From: Streptomyces pactum
GTDB lineage: Bacteria; Actinomycetota; Actinomycetes; Streptomycetales; Streptomycetaceae
Assembly (NCBI RefSeq): GCF_016031615.1
Contig: NZ_JACYXC010000001.1
Location: 7,006,001-7,070,000, forward strand
Length of the DNA stretch: 64,000 bases
Direction: 5' to 3'
A program made the translations under genes and the position numbers. Numbering within the stretch: the stretch's first letter is position 1; every line of letters starts with the position of its first letter. Of the stretch, positions 16,941-26,279 are shown one piece after another. The notes beneath the pieces were generated by a model. The model saw nothing but the letters and a program-made list of their open reading frames with translations, searched no databases and was not told where the DNA came from.

Positions 16941-18194
16941 TCAGCCGGCCGTGCGGCCCAGCCGTACCGGCACGCGCTGATGGCCGTTGGAGATGAAGCT
17001 GGCCAGGGGCTGCAGCGGGGTGTCGGCCAGCCGCAGGCCGGGGAACCGGGCGAAGAGAGCGGGCAGGGCGATACGCGCCTCGATGCGCGCGAGTTCCGCC
17101 CCCAGGCACAGGTGCGGGCCGTGGCCGAAGGAGAGATGGCTGTGGTCGTCGCGGGTGACGTCGAACCGGTCGGCGCCGGGGCCGTGGACGTGCGGGTCGC
17201 GCCCGGCTGCGGCGAAGTTGATGACGATGGCGTCGCCCTGGGCGAAGCGGATCCCGGTGGGCTCGTCGGTGAGGTCGTGAACGGCGAAGCGGAGCAGGAT
17301 CGAGGCGACGGGGGCCTGGTGGCGCAGGGCCTCCTCGACGACCTTCTCCCAGCCGACCTCGCCGGACAGGGCGAGGGCCAGCTGGTCGGGGTTACGGAGC
17401 AGCTCCACGACGGCGTTGTCGAGCAGGTTGACCGTCGTCTCGTGCCCGGCACCGATGAGGAGCATGAGGCTGTCCCGGAGCTCGCCCGTGGTCAGCCGGC
17501 CGTCGGCGTCCTCGGCGGCCGCGATGAGTGCCGAGGTGACGTCGTCCCCGGGGTGGTCCTTCTTGTGGGCGATCAGCTCGTCGATGAGCTCGTACACCGC
17601 GACCGGGGCCGCGGCGGCCTCCTCGGGCGCGAGATCGGTGGCGAACAGGAGGCCGATGGCGTCGCGGAAGCCGTCGTGGAGGTGCTCGGGGACACCGAGG
17701 ACCGCGTTGACGACGAGCAGCGGCAGGCGCCAGGCGAACCGGGCGCGCAGGTCCACCGTCTCCTCGGGGCCGGCGGTCCCGAGGTCGTCCAGGAGGGCGT
17801 CGGTGATGGCCTGGACATGGGGTACCAGGGCCCGGACCCGGCGGGTGGTGAACGCGGTGGCCAGCGGCCGGCGCAGCCGGCGGTGCTCATCGCCGTAGGC
17901 GGACAGCGCGTTGCGGACGTCCACCCAGATCCGCAGTGGCCAGTCGGCCGGGAGCCGTCCCTCGATGAAGGCCGGCCAGTGCCGGTGGGCGTCCTTGGAG
18001 ATGCCCGGATGGGTCAGCAGCCGCCGTATGAGGTTCGGGTCGGTGACGGACCAGGCGGGGATGTCACCGGGCAGCAGCACCCGGGCGGCGGGCCCCTGGG
18101 CGCGCAGCGCGGCGGCTTCGCCGTGGACGTCGGATCCGGTGCCGTCGAGACGGTGCGGGCAGCCGGCGGGCAGGGTGGTGGTCGTGGTGGTCAT
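16941..18194 (-). CDS. Cytochrome P450
   Basis: 417-aa bacterial class I P450, CYP107-like. I-helix oxygen-activation motif GAGHETT, EALR of the ExxR K-helix, and heme loop FGHGPHLCLGAELAR with Cys363 as heme ligand. It would hydroxylate or otherwise oxidise a small molecule with electrons from a ferredoxin; no ferredoxin gene adjoins it. ATG 18194 follows GGAAGG by 7 nt. It is the leftmost gene likely to belong to the NRPS cluster, divergent from the SARP gene across a repeat-rich gap. A tailoring role on the peptide is inferred. Confidence 0.92.
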   Translation of the reverse strand: MTTTTTTLPAGCPHRLDGTGSDVHGEAAALRAQGPAARVLLPGDIPAWSVTDPNLIRRLLTHPGISKDAHRHWPAFIEGRLPADWPLRIWVDVRNALSAYGDEHRRLRRPLATAFTTRRVRALVPHVQAITDALLDDLGTAGPEETVDLRARFAWRLPLLVVNAVLGVPEHLHDGFRDAIGLLFATDLAPEEAAAAPVAVYELIDELIAHKKDHPGDDVTSALIAAAEDADGRLTTGELRDSLMLLIGAGHETTVNLLDNAVVELLRNPDQLALALSGEVGWEKVVEEALRHQAPVASILLRFAVHDLTDEPTGIRFAQGDAIVINFAAAGRDPHVHGPGADRFDVTRDDHSHLSFGHGPHLCLGAELARIEARIALPALFARFPGLRLADTPLQPLASFISNGHQRVPVRLGRTAG

Positions 18195-18808
18195 GTGTCA
18201 CCTTCCGGGGGTCGGATCGGCGGGACGGGTACGCAGAGGCGGCCGGGCCGGTGAGGAAGCCGGCCGCTGAGGAATGCGCCGCAGAGGCGCCGGGGTGGGG
18301 TGAGAAGGCGCGAAGAGGCGGCCGGGGGGCGGCGAGAAAGGCGCCGGGGGACGTGGCGCCCGGCACCCCGGGGCGGGGGGAGACGGAGGGCGGACGGCCG
18401 CTCCGGCAGGGGCTCGACCGCGGCGGTGGTGAGCGTCCGGGCCGGGACCGGTCAGGGGCGGAGGCGGGCTGCGGCGGGGGACGGCCCGACGACCCCTGCT
18501 CCCGACGCGCTCCTCGGGCGACGGTGCCGGGGTCCGGGCCGGGGCCGGGGAACGGGATGAGGTGGAGCCCGCGGACTCCGGCGGGGACGCGGCGGGTTCC
18601 GCCCGGGCGGCGGGTGCCGGTAAGCACCGGCGCGCCCACGGCACCGGACGCCGGCTCGCGGGGGACGCGGCGGAAGCGTAACTCCCGCGGAGTGCCGAAG
18701 AGATGGAGCACCAGGTCCTCGCTCGGATGAAGCCGGCCCACGTCCGTGGCCGCAATGGTGGTGACCCTACCCACCTGCTCGGAGTGGTCAACCCCGCTGC
18801 CGGCGCCC
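18195..18808. other. P450 upstream region without a supported gene
   Basis: No recognisable protein in any frame. A minus-strand frame covering about 18600-18790 reads less repetitively than its surroundings and could be a gene relic, but it has no start, RBS or known domain. The P450 promoter should be in its left end. Confidence 0.4.
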
Positions 18809-18852
18809 GCCGTCACTGCCCCGCCGCCGGCCGGCGGCGGGGCAGTGACGGC
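18809..18852. repeat. 44-bp perfect palindrome
   Basis: A loopless perfect inverted repeat with 22-bp arms centred at 18830/18831. It contains GCCGTCACTGCCCC and its complement. Such a structure is too long to be chance at this position. It may be a strong bidirectional terminator or the fused ends of a lost element. Confidence 0.8.
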
Positions 18853-18885
18853 AGATCGGGGCCCGGTGGGGCCGTCCCGTTCCCC

Positions 18886-18952
18886 CGGTGGCCGGTGGCG
18901 GGTGGCCGGCGGCCGGTGGCCGGTGGCGGGTGGCCGGTGGCGGGTGGCCGTT
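18886..18952. repeat. GGTGGCCGGTGGCG minisatellite
   Basis: About 65 bp of tandem, imperfect GGTGGCCGGTGGCGG/GGTGGCCGGCGG units next to the large palindrome. It is non-coding as far as I can judge. Variation in copy number between strains would be expected. Confidence 0.65.
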
Positions 18953-19544
18953 GGGCGCACCGCTCACCTCGCCAACCGCGGGCAGCCGCCCGGCGCCACG
19001 CGCACGGTCGCGGAGCCGGCATCCGGTGCCCCGGGCAGACGCGGAAGACCGCACCCGGCATCCGGCACGGCCACGAGGACCCGCACCCGATGCACCCGCG
19101 CGACCGCGAACGGCGCACCCCCCGGCGCGGGGCCGCCGACGGCGCCCTCCCCGCGGCACTGCGGCCGGGCACCGCACTGCGGCACTGCGGCCGGGCAACC
19201 GCACCGCGGCACCGCGGCCGGGACGCGGCGCGACGGTGTGCCGGCGCCGCGGGCTCCACGGGCCGGCCCGCCGTCCGCGCACCGCACCGCCGTCCACCGC
19301 GTACCGCGCCCGCCGCGCACCGCACCGCGCCCACCGCACCGCATCCGCCGCGCACGCACCCGCCGTCCGCGCACCACGCCCGCCGTCCGTGCGCCGCACC
19401 CGCCGGCAGCCCGGTGCTCCCGAGCGGCGGGAGGTACGCAGGCGGCGGGAGCACCGGGCGTGGCGACCGTGCCGGGTCTCCAACGGCGAGGGATGGGCGC
19501 GGCGTTCACGGGCGCGGAGGGGAGGCGATACTGGCCGGGTGGGG
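18953..19544. other. Low-complexity leader of the SARP gene
   Basis: Dominated by GCACTGCGGCCGGGCACCGC-type and CCGCGCACCGC-type short repeats up to about 19400. No protein is recognisable. The last 60 nt contain the GGAGGGGAGG translation signals of the regulator. Confidence 0.45.
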
Positions 19545-22500
19545 ATGCGCATAGCGGTGCTCGGGCCGGTCCAGGCCTTCGCCGAGGACGGGACGCGGGT
19601 CGCCGCCGGGGGGCCGCGGGCGCGGATGCTGCTGGGCCGGATGGCGCTGGCGGCCGGCCGGGTCGTGTCATCCGCCGCGCTCATCGACGGCCTGTGGGGC
19701 GCGCAGCCTCCCGCCAACGCGCTCAACTCGCTGCACGCGCTGGTGTACCGGCTCCGCCGGGCGCTGCCGGCCGGCGGCCTGCTGGAGTCGGAAGGAGCGG
19801 GCTACCGGCTGGCGGTGCCCGAGGATCACGTGGACGCCGTGCGCTTCGAGGCGCTGGCGGCCCGGGGCCGGCGACAGCTCGCCGCGGGGACGGCACAGGA
19901 GGCGGCCGCCCTGCTCGACGAGGCGCTCGCGCTGTGGCGGGGGCCCGCGCTGGCCGACATCCGGCAGGCGCCGTTCGCCGGGCCCGCGGCGACCCGGCTG
20001 GAGGAGCTGCGGACCGCGGCGTTCGAGGACCGCTGCGAGGCGCTGCTGCGCACCGGCGACCACTCCAGGGCCCTGGCCGATCTGGAGGCGGCCTCGGCGG
20101 ACCATCCGCTGCGGGAACGGGCGGCCGCGCTGCGGATCAGAGCCCTGCACGCGGCGGGCCGGCAGGCCGACGCGCTGGCCGTGTTCGAGGAGGTGCGCCG
20201 CCGGCTCGCCGACGAGCTGGGTGTCGATCCGTCCGCCGAGCTCCGGGAGGCGCACCTCGCCGTGCTGCGCGGCGGGCAGAGGCCGCCGACCGTACGCCCG
20301 GGTCCGGCCCCCGGGCGCCTGCCGGCGCGGCTGACCTCGTTCATCGGCCGGGACGGCGAGATGGCCGCGCTCGACCGGATGCTGGGGTCGGCCCGGCTGG
20401 TCACGGTCGTCGGCCCCGGCGGGGTGGGCAAGACCCGGCTGGCCGTGGAGGCGGCGTCCAGGCACCGCACCCACCGGGAGGGCCGGCTGTGGCTCGTGCC
20501 GCTGGCCGCGGCACACCGCCCCGAGGACGTGCCGGACGCGGTGCTGGGCAGACTCGGCGCCCCGCACGCGGCCCCGCCGCCCGCCGACGGCCGCACCGAC
20601 CCGCTGGAGCGGGTGGCCGATCTGCTGGGGGCGGGCGAGGCGCTGCTCGTGCTGGACAACTGTGAGCACGTCGTCGAGGCGGTGGCCGAGTTCACCCGGC
20701 GCCTGCTCGAACGACGCCCGCGCCTGACCGTGCTGGCCACCGCCCGGGAACCGCTCCAGATCATCGGCGAGGTGCTCTGCCGCATCGGCCCGCTCGCCCT
20801 CCCCCGCCCGGGCGCGGACCGCGCGGAGACCGCGGCGTCGCCCGCCGTGCGGCTGTTCCTCGGCCGGGCGCGGGCCGCACGGCCCGGCTTCACCCCCGAC
20901 GCATCCGCCATGGCGGCGGTCGGCGAGGTCGTGCGGAGGCTGGACGGTCTGCCGCTCGCCCTGGAACTGGCCGCGGCCCGGCTCGGCTCGATGGGCGCCG
21001 AGCAGATCGCACGGCGGCTGGACGACCGGTTCCGGCTGCTGTCCACGGGGAACCGGTCGGCACAGCCGCGCCAGCGGACCCTGCACGCGGTGATCGAGTG
21101 GAGCTGGGAGCTGCTGACCGGGCCGGAGCGGACCCTGGCCCGGCGGATGGCCGTCTTCCCCGCCCCGGCCGGGGCCGAGTCCGTCGAGGCCGTCTGCGCG
21201 GACGCGTCGCTGCCCGCCGAGGACGTCCTCCCCGTGCTCGGTTCGCTGGTGGACAAGTCCCTCGTGGAGCGTGCCGGGGACGGCTACCGGATGCTGGAGA
21301 CCATCCGGGCCTTCGCGGCGGAGCGACTGCTCCGTGCGGGGGAGCGGGAAGCGGTCCGCGACCGCCTCGTCCGGCACTTCGCCGGTCTGGCGCGGGAGCA
21401 CGAGCCGCGCTTGCGCTCCGCCCGGCAGCAGGAGTCGTTCGCACTCTTCGAAGCCGAGTACGACAACCTGGTGTGCGCGCTCCGGGCGGCCGTCGAGGGA
21501 CGGGACGCGGACGCCGTGGCCGGGCTCCTGGGACCGCTGTCCTGGTACTGGACCACGTCGCGCCACGACCCGCGGGCCGACGCCCTGGTGGCCGCGGCGT
21601 GCGAACTGGGCGAGCTGCTGCCCCCGGACACCCGGGCCGCCTTCGCCGCGCTCCACCTGCCCGCCGCCGGACCGGACCTCGACGCCGGCCGGGTGCGTGC
21701 CGTGATCGAGGACTGCGCGCGCACCGGGGCGCTGGAACGCTCCCCGGCCCTGCTGCTGACGACGCTCCCGGCGGGGTGGCTCGCCGGCCTGGACGACCTG
21801 GTCGAACGCCTGATACGCCAGGTGCGCGGGCGCCCGGACCGGTGGGCCGTCGCCTGCACGTTCCTGGTGGAGGCCTTCATGCGCCACGACCGGGGCGACT
21901 GGGAGGGCTTCGGGAGCGCGGCGGCCGCGGCCCTGCGCGGCTTCGAGGCCGCGGGCGACCGGGTGTGCACCGCGATGGCGCTCGGGGGCGTGGCGCGGTA
22001 CCACTCCGTCCGGGGCGACCACCACGCGGCGGTCGCCGCCCACCGGCGCGGGCTCGCGCTCTGCCCGGACCAGCCCGGCATGCGTCTCGGGCTCGCCGCC
22101 GAGCGCCTGCGCGGAGGGGATCCGGCGGGTGCGTGGCGCGACCTCGACCGGGCCGAGCGGGAGGCCCGGGACCGCGGCGACGACCTGCTGAGCATGGGGG
22201 CGCTGGTCTGCCGGGCCGACTGGCACCGCCGCGCCGGGGAGCCGGAGCGGGCCGACCGGCTGCTGGGCGTGATGGAGGCACTCGGCCGCGACACCGCCTG
22301 GCCCGACGAGGCGGTGGCGCACCTCGCCGCCCCGGCCCGGGTGGCGAACCGCCTGGCGGCGGGGGACGCCGCGGGAGCACGCCGGCTGCTGCCCCGGGCG
22401 GTACGGGCCGCCTTCGCCCACCGGAACGTCGCTCCGGCCGCCCAGCACCTGGCCGGGGTGCTCGCGGCGGAGGGGGACCCGGCCGGCGCCGCCACCGCGC

Positions 22501-22682
22501 TCGGCATGAGCCGGGCCGTCCGCGGCGCCTTCGACCGCGGCGACCCGGAGCTGCGGGAACTCGCCGCCCACCTCGCGCGGCGGCTCGGCCCGGAGGAGTA
22601 CGCCACGGCGTACGGCCTCGGCGCCGCCATGCCGCGGCAGGCGGCGCTGGACCGGCTGCGGACGGCGGCAGACGGGCTCTGA
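19545..22682 (+). CDS. AfsR/SARP family transcriptional regulator with NB-ARC ATPase
   Basis: 1045-aa large SARP. Residues 1-95 are an OmpR-type winged helix (MRIAVLGPVQAFAEDG, SLHALVYRLRRAL); about 95-245 the bacterial transcriptional activation domain (DAVRFEALAARGRRQL, ELGVDPSAELREAHL); Walker A GPGGVGKTRLAV near 290 and Walker B ALLVLDNCEHV near 364 define an NB-ARC-type ATPase; the rest is helical, TPR-like. SARPs activate biosynthetic clusters by binding direct repeats near -35 boxes. ATG 19545 is used; GTG 19539 in frame is possible. As the only cluster-type activator here it is the likely switch of the NRPS genes. Confidence 0.9.
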   Translation: MRIAVLGPVQAFAEDGTRVAAGGPRARMLLGRMALAAGRVVSSAALIDGLWGAQPPANALNSLHALVYRLRRALPAGGLLESEGAGYRLAVPEDHVDAVRFEALAARGRRQLAAGTAQEAAALLDEALALWRGPALADIRQAPFAGPAATRLEELRTAAFEDRCEALLRTGDHSRALADLEAASADHPLRERAAALRIRALHAAGRQADALAVFEEVRRRLADELGVDPSAELREAHLAVLRGGQRPPTVRPGPAPGRLPARLTSFIGRDGEMAALDRMLGSARLVTVVGPGGVGKTRLAVEAASRHRTHREGRLWLVPLAAAHRPEDVPDAVLGRLGAPHAAPPPADGRTDPLERVADLLGAGEALLVLDNCEHVVEAVAEFTRRLLERRPRLTVLATAREPLQIIGEVLCRIGPLALPRPGADRAETAASPAVRLFLGRARAARPGFTPDASAMAAVGEVVRRLDGLPLALELAAARLGSMGAEQIARRLDDRFRLLSTGNRSAQPRQRTLHAVIEWSWELLTGPERTLARRMAVFPAPAGAESVEAVCADASLPAEDVLPVLGSLVDKSLVERAGDGYRMLETIRAFAAERLLRAGEREAVRDRLVRHFAGLAREHEPRLRSARQQESFALFEAEYDNLVCALRAAVEGRDADAVAGLLGPLSWYWTTSRHDPRADALVAAACELGELLPPDTRAAFAALHLPAAGPDLDAGRVRAVIEDCARTGALERSPALLLTTLPAGWLAGLDDLVERLIRQVRGRPDRWAVACTFLVEAFMRHDRGDWEGFGSAAAAALRGFEAAGDRVCTAMALGGVARYHSVRGDHHAAVAAHRRGLALCPDQPGMRLGLAAERLRGGDPAGAWRDLDRAEREARDRGDDLLSMGALVCRADWHRRAGEPERADRLLGVMEALGRDTAWPDEAVAHLAAPARVANRLAAGDAAGARRLLPRAVRAAFAHRNVAPAAQHLAGVLAAEGDPAGAATALGMSRAVRGAFDRGDPELRELAAHLARRLGPEEYATAYGLGAAMPRQAALDRLRTAADGL

Positions 22683-22929
22683 CGACGCCTCCGCCGTCGG
22701 CCCCCTGACGACGGCCTCCGACGACAGGCCCTGTCGACAGGCCCTGACGACGGCCTCTTACGGACTGACGAGACCTGATGACGGCCACGGCCGACGGCCC
22801 GGCCCGCCGCGTCAGCGCGCGGTCAGAGCGCCGTCATCACCGGTCGGCACCGTGGTGCGCGTACCGAGCAGCGGGCGGAGGGCCGGTCCCGGCGTGGGAC
22901 CCGGCCGCGCCCGCCGGAAGGGGAACGAC

Positions 22930-24096
22930 ATGACGAACTCCGTGAGCACCGGGCGCGAGAGGGTCCAGGAGATGCTCGAACGGGCCGTGGCGGAGATGGG
23001 CGTACCCGGCATCGTCGCCGAGGTCCACGACGACGACGGAAGGTGGTTCGGCTCCGCGGGGGTGGCCGACATCGCCACCGGCCGACCCCGCCAGGAGGGC
23101 GAATACCTGCACGTGGGCAGCGCCGGCAAGGCGTTCACGGCGGCCGCGCTGCTGCGGCTGGAGGCGGACGGGAGGCTGAGCATCGACGACCCGGTGGAGA
23201 AGTGGCTGCCCGGCGCGCTGAACGTCAACGGCTACGACGGCAACAGGATCACCATCAGGCATCTGCTCGGCAACACCGGCGGTCTGTTCCCCACCGGGCT
23301 CGCGCCGGAGCTGGCGCGCCGCTACGCCACCCGCTCCGCCTTCGACACCCACCGCCTCGCCGCCTGGACCACGGACGAACTGCTGGAGCTGGCCGTCTCC
23401 CAGCCCCCGGTGCACGAGCCGGGCACCGCCTTCACCTACTCCAACGGCGGTTACCACCTGGCCGGCCTGATCATCGAGGAGGTCACCGGCAGCAGCTACG
23501 AGGAGGAGGTCGAGCGCACCGTCATCGAGCCCCTCGGCCTGCGGAACACCTATGTGCGCCCCGCCGAGGACACCGGATACCCGGAGCCGCACCCCCGGGC
23601 GTACACGGGGCTGTTCCTGAAGGAGGGGGCCGACCCCACCGACGTCACCTCGGAGAACTGGCCGTCGATGCTGGAGGACCCCGGACTGCCGCTGCTGGAC
23701 ACCACCGAGTTCAACACCTCGTGGGTCTGGGCGGCCGGCAACGTGGTGTCCACCACCGCCGAGATCACCCGGGCGTTCCAGGCGCTCACCACCGGTGGCC
23801 TGCTGCCGCCGGCCCAGCACCGCGCGATGTGGACCATGGTCCCCACCGAGGGCGGGAACTGGCTGCCCCACTCGGCGTACGGCCTCGGCGTCTTCGGGCT
23901 GGACGAGGCGGTGACCGGCGGGCTGCCGCTGCGCGGCATGGCCGGCAGCGTGCACGGGTCCCACCTGTTCGTCGTCGGCACCGCCGACGGTGAGCAGACG
24001 ATCACCGTGCACACCAACATCGAGTGCACGTCCTGGGACATCATCTTCAGGGCCGTGGAGGCGCGGTTCGGCCTGCCGCCCGTCGAAGGGGTGTGA
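22930..24096 (+). CDS. Beta-lactamase-fold serine hydrolase
   Basis: 388-aa member of the class C beta-lactamase/D,D-peptidase family. Ser64-x-x-Lys67 (VGSAGKAF), Tyr170-Ser-Asn172 (YSNGGY) and a C-terminal HGS in SVHGSHLF correspond to the three active-site motifs. No signal peptide is visible, so it is probably cytoplasmic. Relatives act as esterases, D-stereospecific peptidases or peptide cyclases. The ATG at 22930 follows GGAAGGGGAA. It lies 247 nt downstream of the SARP gene, in a gap with repeated CCTGACGACGGCCT words. A role in releasing, cyclising or trimming the NRP is possible but unproven. Confidence 0.85.
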   Translation: MTNSVSTGRERVQEMLERAVAEMGVPGIVAEVHDDDGRWFGSAGVADIATGRPRQEGEYLHVGSAGKAFTAAALLRLEADGRLSIDDPVEKWLPGALNVNGYDGNRITIRHLLGNTGGLFPTGLAPELARRYATRSAFDTHRLAAWTTDELLELAVSQPPVHEPGTAFTYSNGGYHLAGLIIEEVTGSSYEEEVERTVIEPLGLRNTYVRPAEDTGYPEPHPRAYTGLFLKEGADPTDVTSENWPSMLEDPGLPLLDTTEFNTSWVWAAGNVVSTTAEITRAFQALTTGGLLPPAQHRAMWTMVPTEGGNWLPHSAYGLGVFGLDEAVTGGLPLRGMAGSVHGSHLFVVGTADGEQTITVHTNIECTSWDIIFRAVEARFGLPPVEGV

Positions 24097-24101
24097 GCGG
24101 C

Positions 24102-24136
24102 GGGGGCCGGCCCGGGCGCCGCCCTGGCCGGCCCCC
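24102..24136. terminator. Bidirectional terminator between serine hydrolase and O-methyltransferase
   Basis: Perfect 11-bp stem (24102-24112 with 24126-24136), 13-nt loop, placed between the convergent stop codons at 24096 and 24142. Confidence 0.75.
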
Positions 24137-24141
24137 TCGCC

Positions 24142-25272
24142 TCAGGCCGCCGCGGGGCCGGCGGCGCGGCGGGCCAGCAGCACCCGGTGCATGGGCGTGT
24201 TCACCAGCCGGAATCGGCGCAACCGCGCCGAGGCGAGCCACCGGTCGTACTCCTGGACGGTGAAGGCGTCACCGCCGCCGGTGGCGAGCATCGAGACGGC
24301 GAACAGCCGGGAGAACCTGTTCTGCGGGGAGTCGGGCTCGGCGTCGTCGACGATGTGGTCGGCGATCGCGATCACCCCGTCCGCCGCGAGACTCCCCGCG
24401 GCCTTGGCGAGCAGGGCACAGGCCAGCTCGGGCGTCTGCAGGTGGAAGATGTTGACGAACAGCACGAGGTCGTAGCCACTGCCCCAGTCGTCGTTCCAGA
24501 AATCGCCGGTCCGCCCGCGGAACCGGGAGGGGGCGAGACCGAGCCGGGCGGCCTGCCGCTCGGCGATGGGAATGATGCGTTCCGCGTCCAGGCCGTGCGC
24601 GGTGAGTTCCGGGAACTCCCGCAGCAGCAGATGGCTGTAGATGCCCGTTCCGCACCCGACGTCGAGAAGTGTGGGCGCGGTCCGGGCGGCCCATCCGGAC
24701 TCGCGCAGCGCACCGGCGAGGCGGTGGACGATCGGGGGCGCCCAGAAGTTGATGCCGCGGACCAGGGCGGTGTAGTCGTCCTCGGAGATCTGGTTGGGGC
24801 GGGGCGGTGCGCCGTCGCTCCGGGTATCGGTCCGCGCCCGGTCCGCGAGACGGCGCCACGCGTCCCACGCGATGCCCCGGTCGTGGCTGATCTTCCCGGC
24901 GAGGCTGTAGAGGCCGTCGGATGAGAAGGCCTGGTGGAGTTCGGCGGGGAGCAGGTAGACCGGGTGGGGGTCGCCGGACTCCGCGCGCCGGACGATGCCG
25001 TACGCCTGGAGGCCGTCGAGCAGCACGCGCACGGCGCGCGGGTCCGCCCCGACGGCATCGGCGACATCGGTGGCGGAGGCGGGACCTCGGCGCAGCGCGG
25101 TGAAGATGCCCAGGTCGTGGCACGCCTCGATCAGACCCGGCGCCCACAGGCCGATGAGGTGCTCGTAGAGGTGGTGGTGGGCGCGGCTCTCGGCGTCGTC
25201 GAGGTCGGCAAGGGCGGCGGTGTCGACGAGCGGGGCCGAGGTGGCGAAGAGGCCGGTTGGGACCGGTCGCAT
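24142..25272 (-). CDS. O-methyltransferase (methyltransf_2 type)
   Basis: 376-aa SAM-dependent methyltransferase with the two-domain layout of natural-product O-methyltransferases. Residues 30-115 are the winged-helix dimerisation domain (HHHLYEHLIGLWAPGLIEAC, ATDVADAVGADPRAVRVLL). The catalytic domain carries LLDVGCGTGIYSHLLL, GYDLVLFVNIFHL and IADHIVDDAEPDSPQNR. Streptomyces relatives methylate hydroxyls of polyketides and peptides. AAGGAG lies 8 nt before the ATG. It is divergent from the NRPS side of the cluster and may tailor the peptide or a precursor. Confidence 0.88.
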   Translation of the reverse strand: MRPVPTGLFATSAPLVDTAALADLDDAESRAHHHLYEHLIGLWAPGLIEACHDLGIFTALRRGPASATDVADAVGADPRAVRVLLDGLQAYGIVRRAESGDPHPVYLLPAELHQAFSSDGLYSLAGKISHDRGIAWDAWRRLADRARTDTRSDGAPPRPNQISEDDYTALVRGINFWAPPIVHRLAGALRESGWAARTAPTLLDVGCGTGIYSHLLLREFPELTAHGLDAERIIPIAERQAARLGLAPSRFRGRTGDFWNDDWGSGYDLVLFVNIFHLQTPELACALLAKAAGSLAADGVIAIADHIVDDAEPDSPQNRFSRLFAVSMLATGGGDAFTVQEYDRWLASARLRRFRLVNTPMHRVLLARRAAGPAAA

Positions 25273-25518
25273 GGTCTTCTCTCCTTGGCGGGTCGATGGA
25301 TGTGCGCACGGCGGCGCCGGAGAACAGGGGCTGCCGGACCGCTCGGCATCCGGATGGCCGCGGCAGGCGGCCCGCGGGCGTCACCGGACCCCGGCCGTGC
25401 GGCGTCACGTCCGGCAGGCCGGTGCCCGGGCCCGGTGGCCGGTCACCTTCTCGGTGCCGGCTTCCCCGTCGCGTCGAAAGGACGATCCCGAGCGTTTCTC
25501 CGGAAGGAGGCGGTGGTC

Positions 25519-25614
25519 GTGGATATCGTCGAGAAGGCGGTTTCCGAGAACTATGCCGCCCGTCTCGCGCGACTCACTCGCGGCGGGCCCCGGCCACGGC
25601 TGAACACCGGCTGA
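25519..25614 (+). CDS. Candidate 31-aa micro-ORF in the cluster
   Basis: A very strong GGAAGGAGG (25502-25510) lies 8 nt before GTG 25519, which opens a 31-residue frame. The peptide begins with an acidic/helical part (VDIVEKAVSENYAARLARL) and ends with a TRGG then a Pro/Arg-rich tail. About three quarters of third positions are G or C, compatible with coding. The Gly-Gly near the C-terminus recalls a leader cleavage site, but no maturase is present. It could be a leader peptide, a small regulator or a peptide precursor. It is not a family I recognise. Confidence 0.4.
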   Translation: MDIVEKAVSENYAARLARLTRGGPRPRLNTG

Positions 25615-25684
25615 GAAGCGCTCGGTGTACCCGTAGACGCTTCCCTCCAGGAGGGGGCGGAATTCTCCTGGAGTTCGGCAGGAA

Positions 25685-25747
25685 ATGATGCAGAAAGGTA
25701 TCACCGCCGCCTCCGGTCCCGGCGTGGATCGAGTGCAGATCAGGTAA
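25685..25747 (+). CDS. Possible 20-aa micro-ORF
   Basis: Tandem ATGs at 25685 and 25688 follow GGCAGGAA at short spacing and open a 20-residue frame ending TAA at 25745. Codon use is not distinctive and length is minimal, so this is weak. It is noted only because it lies just downstream of the stronger micro-ORF in the same leader region. Confidence 0.15.
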   Translation: MMQKGITAASGPGVDRVQIR

Positions 25748-26279
25748 TCCGGAGGGAAATGGACCGGCCGGTGGTGCGGGCCTGGTCATGCGGTGGACCA
25801 GGAAAGGCACTGATGATCAAAGGCCGCTCGAAAGAGGGTGGACCGTCACCGCAGAACCGGGGGACACTTCTCCGGGCGCGGCAGTGCACAGCGGTTCTGT
25901 GATCGCCGACCGGTGCGGAGGAATCGTCGGCGTCCCTGTTCACGGGGCTGGCGGATAGGGCCATCGGCGAAGCAGACAGAATGTCATTCCTGAAGAGCCC
26001 GCCGGAAAATGACCCGTCGGCGCCCTGCAACCCCGATAACCCTGCCGCCGGGACGCGGTTGACCGCCATGCCCGAATGTGGCGACCATGGTGACACCCTT
26101 TCCGGGACCGGTCACATGACCGGAACCACAGGCGAACATTTCTGCACTTCTTCATCGGTGGCCCCGGTCCGCCCGCGTTCGGAATGCCACCGGCCGGCGC
26201 GCCGGCCGTACATGTGGCGGCATGGTTCCGCATTCCTCGATCGATCCGCACGTCCCTGCCCTTTCTGTCAGGAGTTTTC
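25748..26279 (+). promoter_or_regulatory. NRPS upstream region of reduced GC
   Basis: Clearly lower in GC than its surroundings, as expected for a promoter/leader region. Motifs such as TTGACC (26059-26064) occur but lack a good -10, so no promoter is assigned. The stretch ends in TCAGGAG (26268-26274), the RBS of the NRPS. A 100-codon frame 25981-26283 ends in ATGA overlapping the NRPS start but lacks Streptomyces codon bias. Confidence 0.45.

Noticed and set aside
16941..18194. Biarylitide-type P450 with a tiny precursor peptide gene nearby
   Set aside because: No MRYYH-like pentapeptide frame was found by eye in the flanks of the P450.
18198..18791. Minus-strand frame upstream of the P450 as a gene
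   Set aside because: Ser/Pro/Ala-rich, no RBS, no family; at most a decayed fragment.
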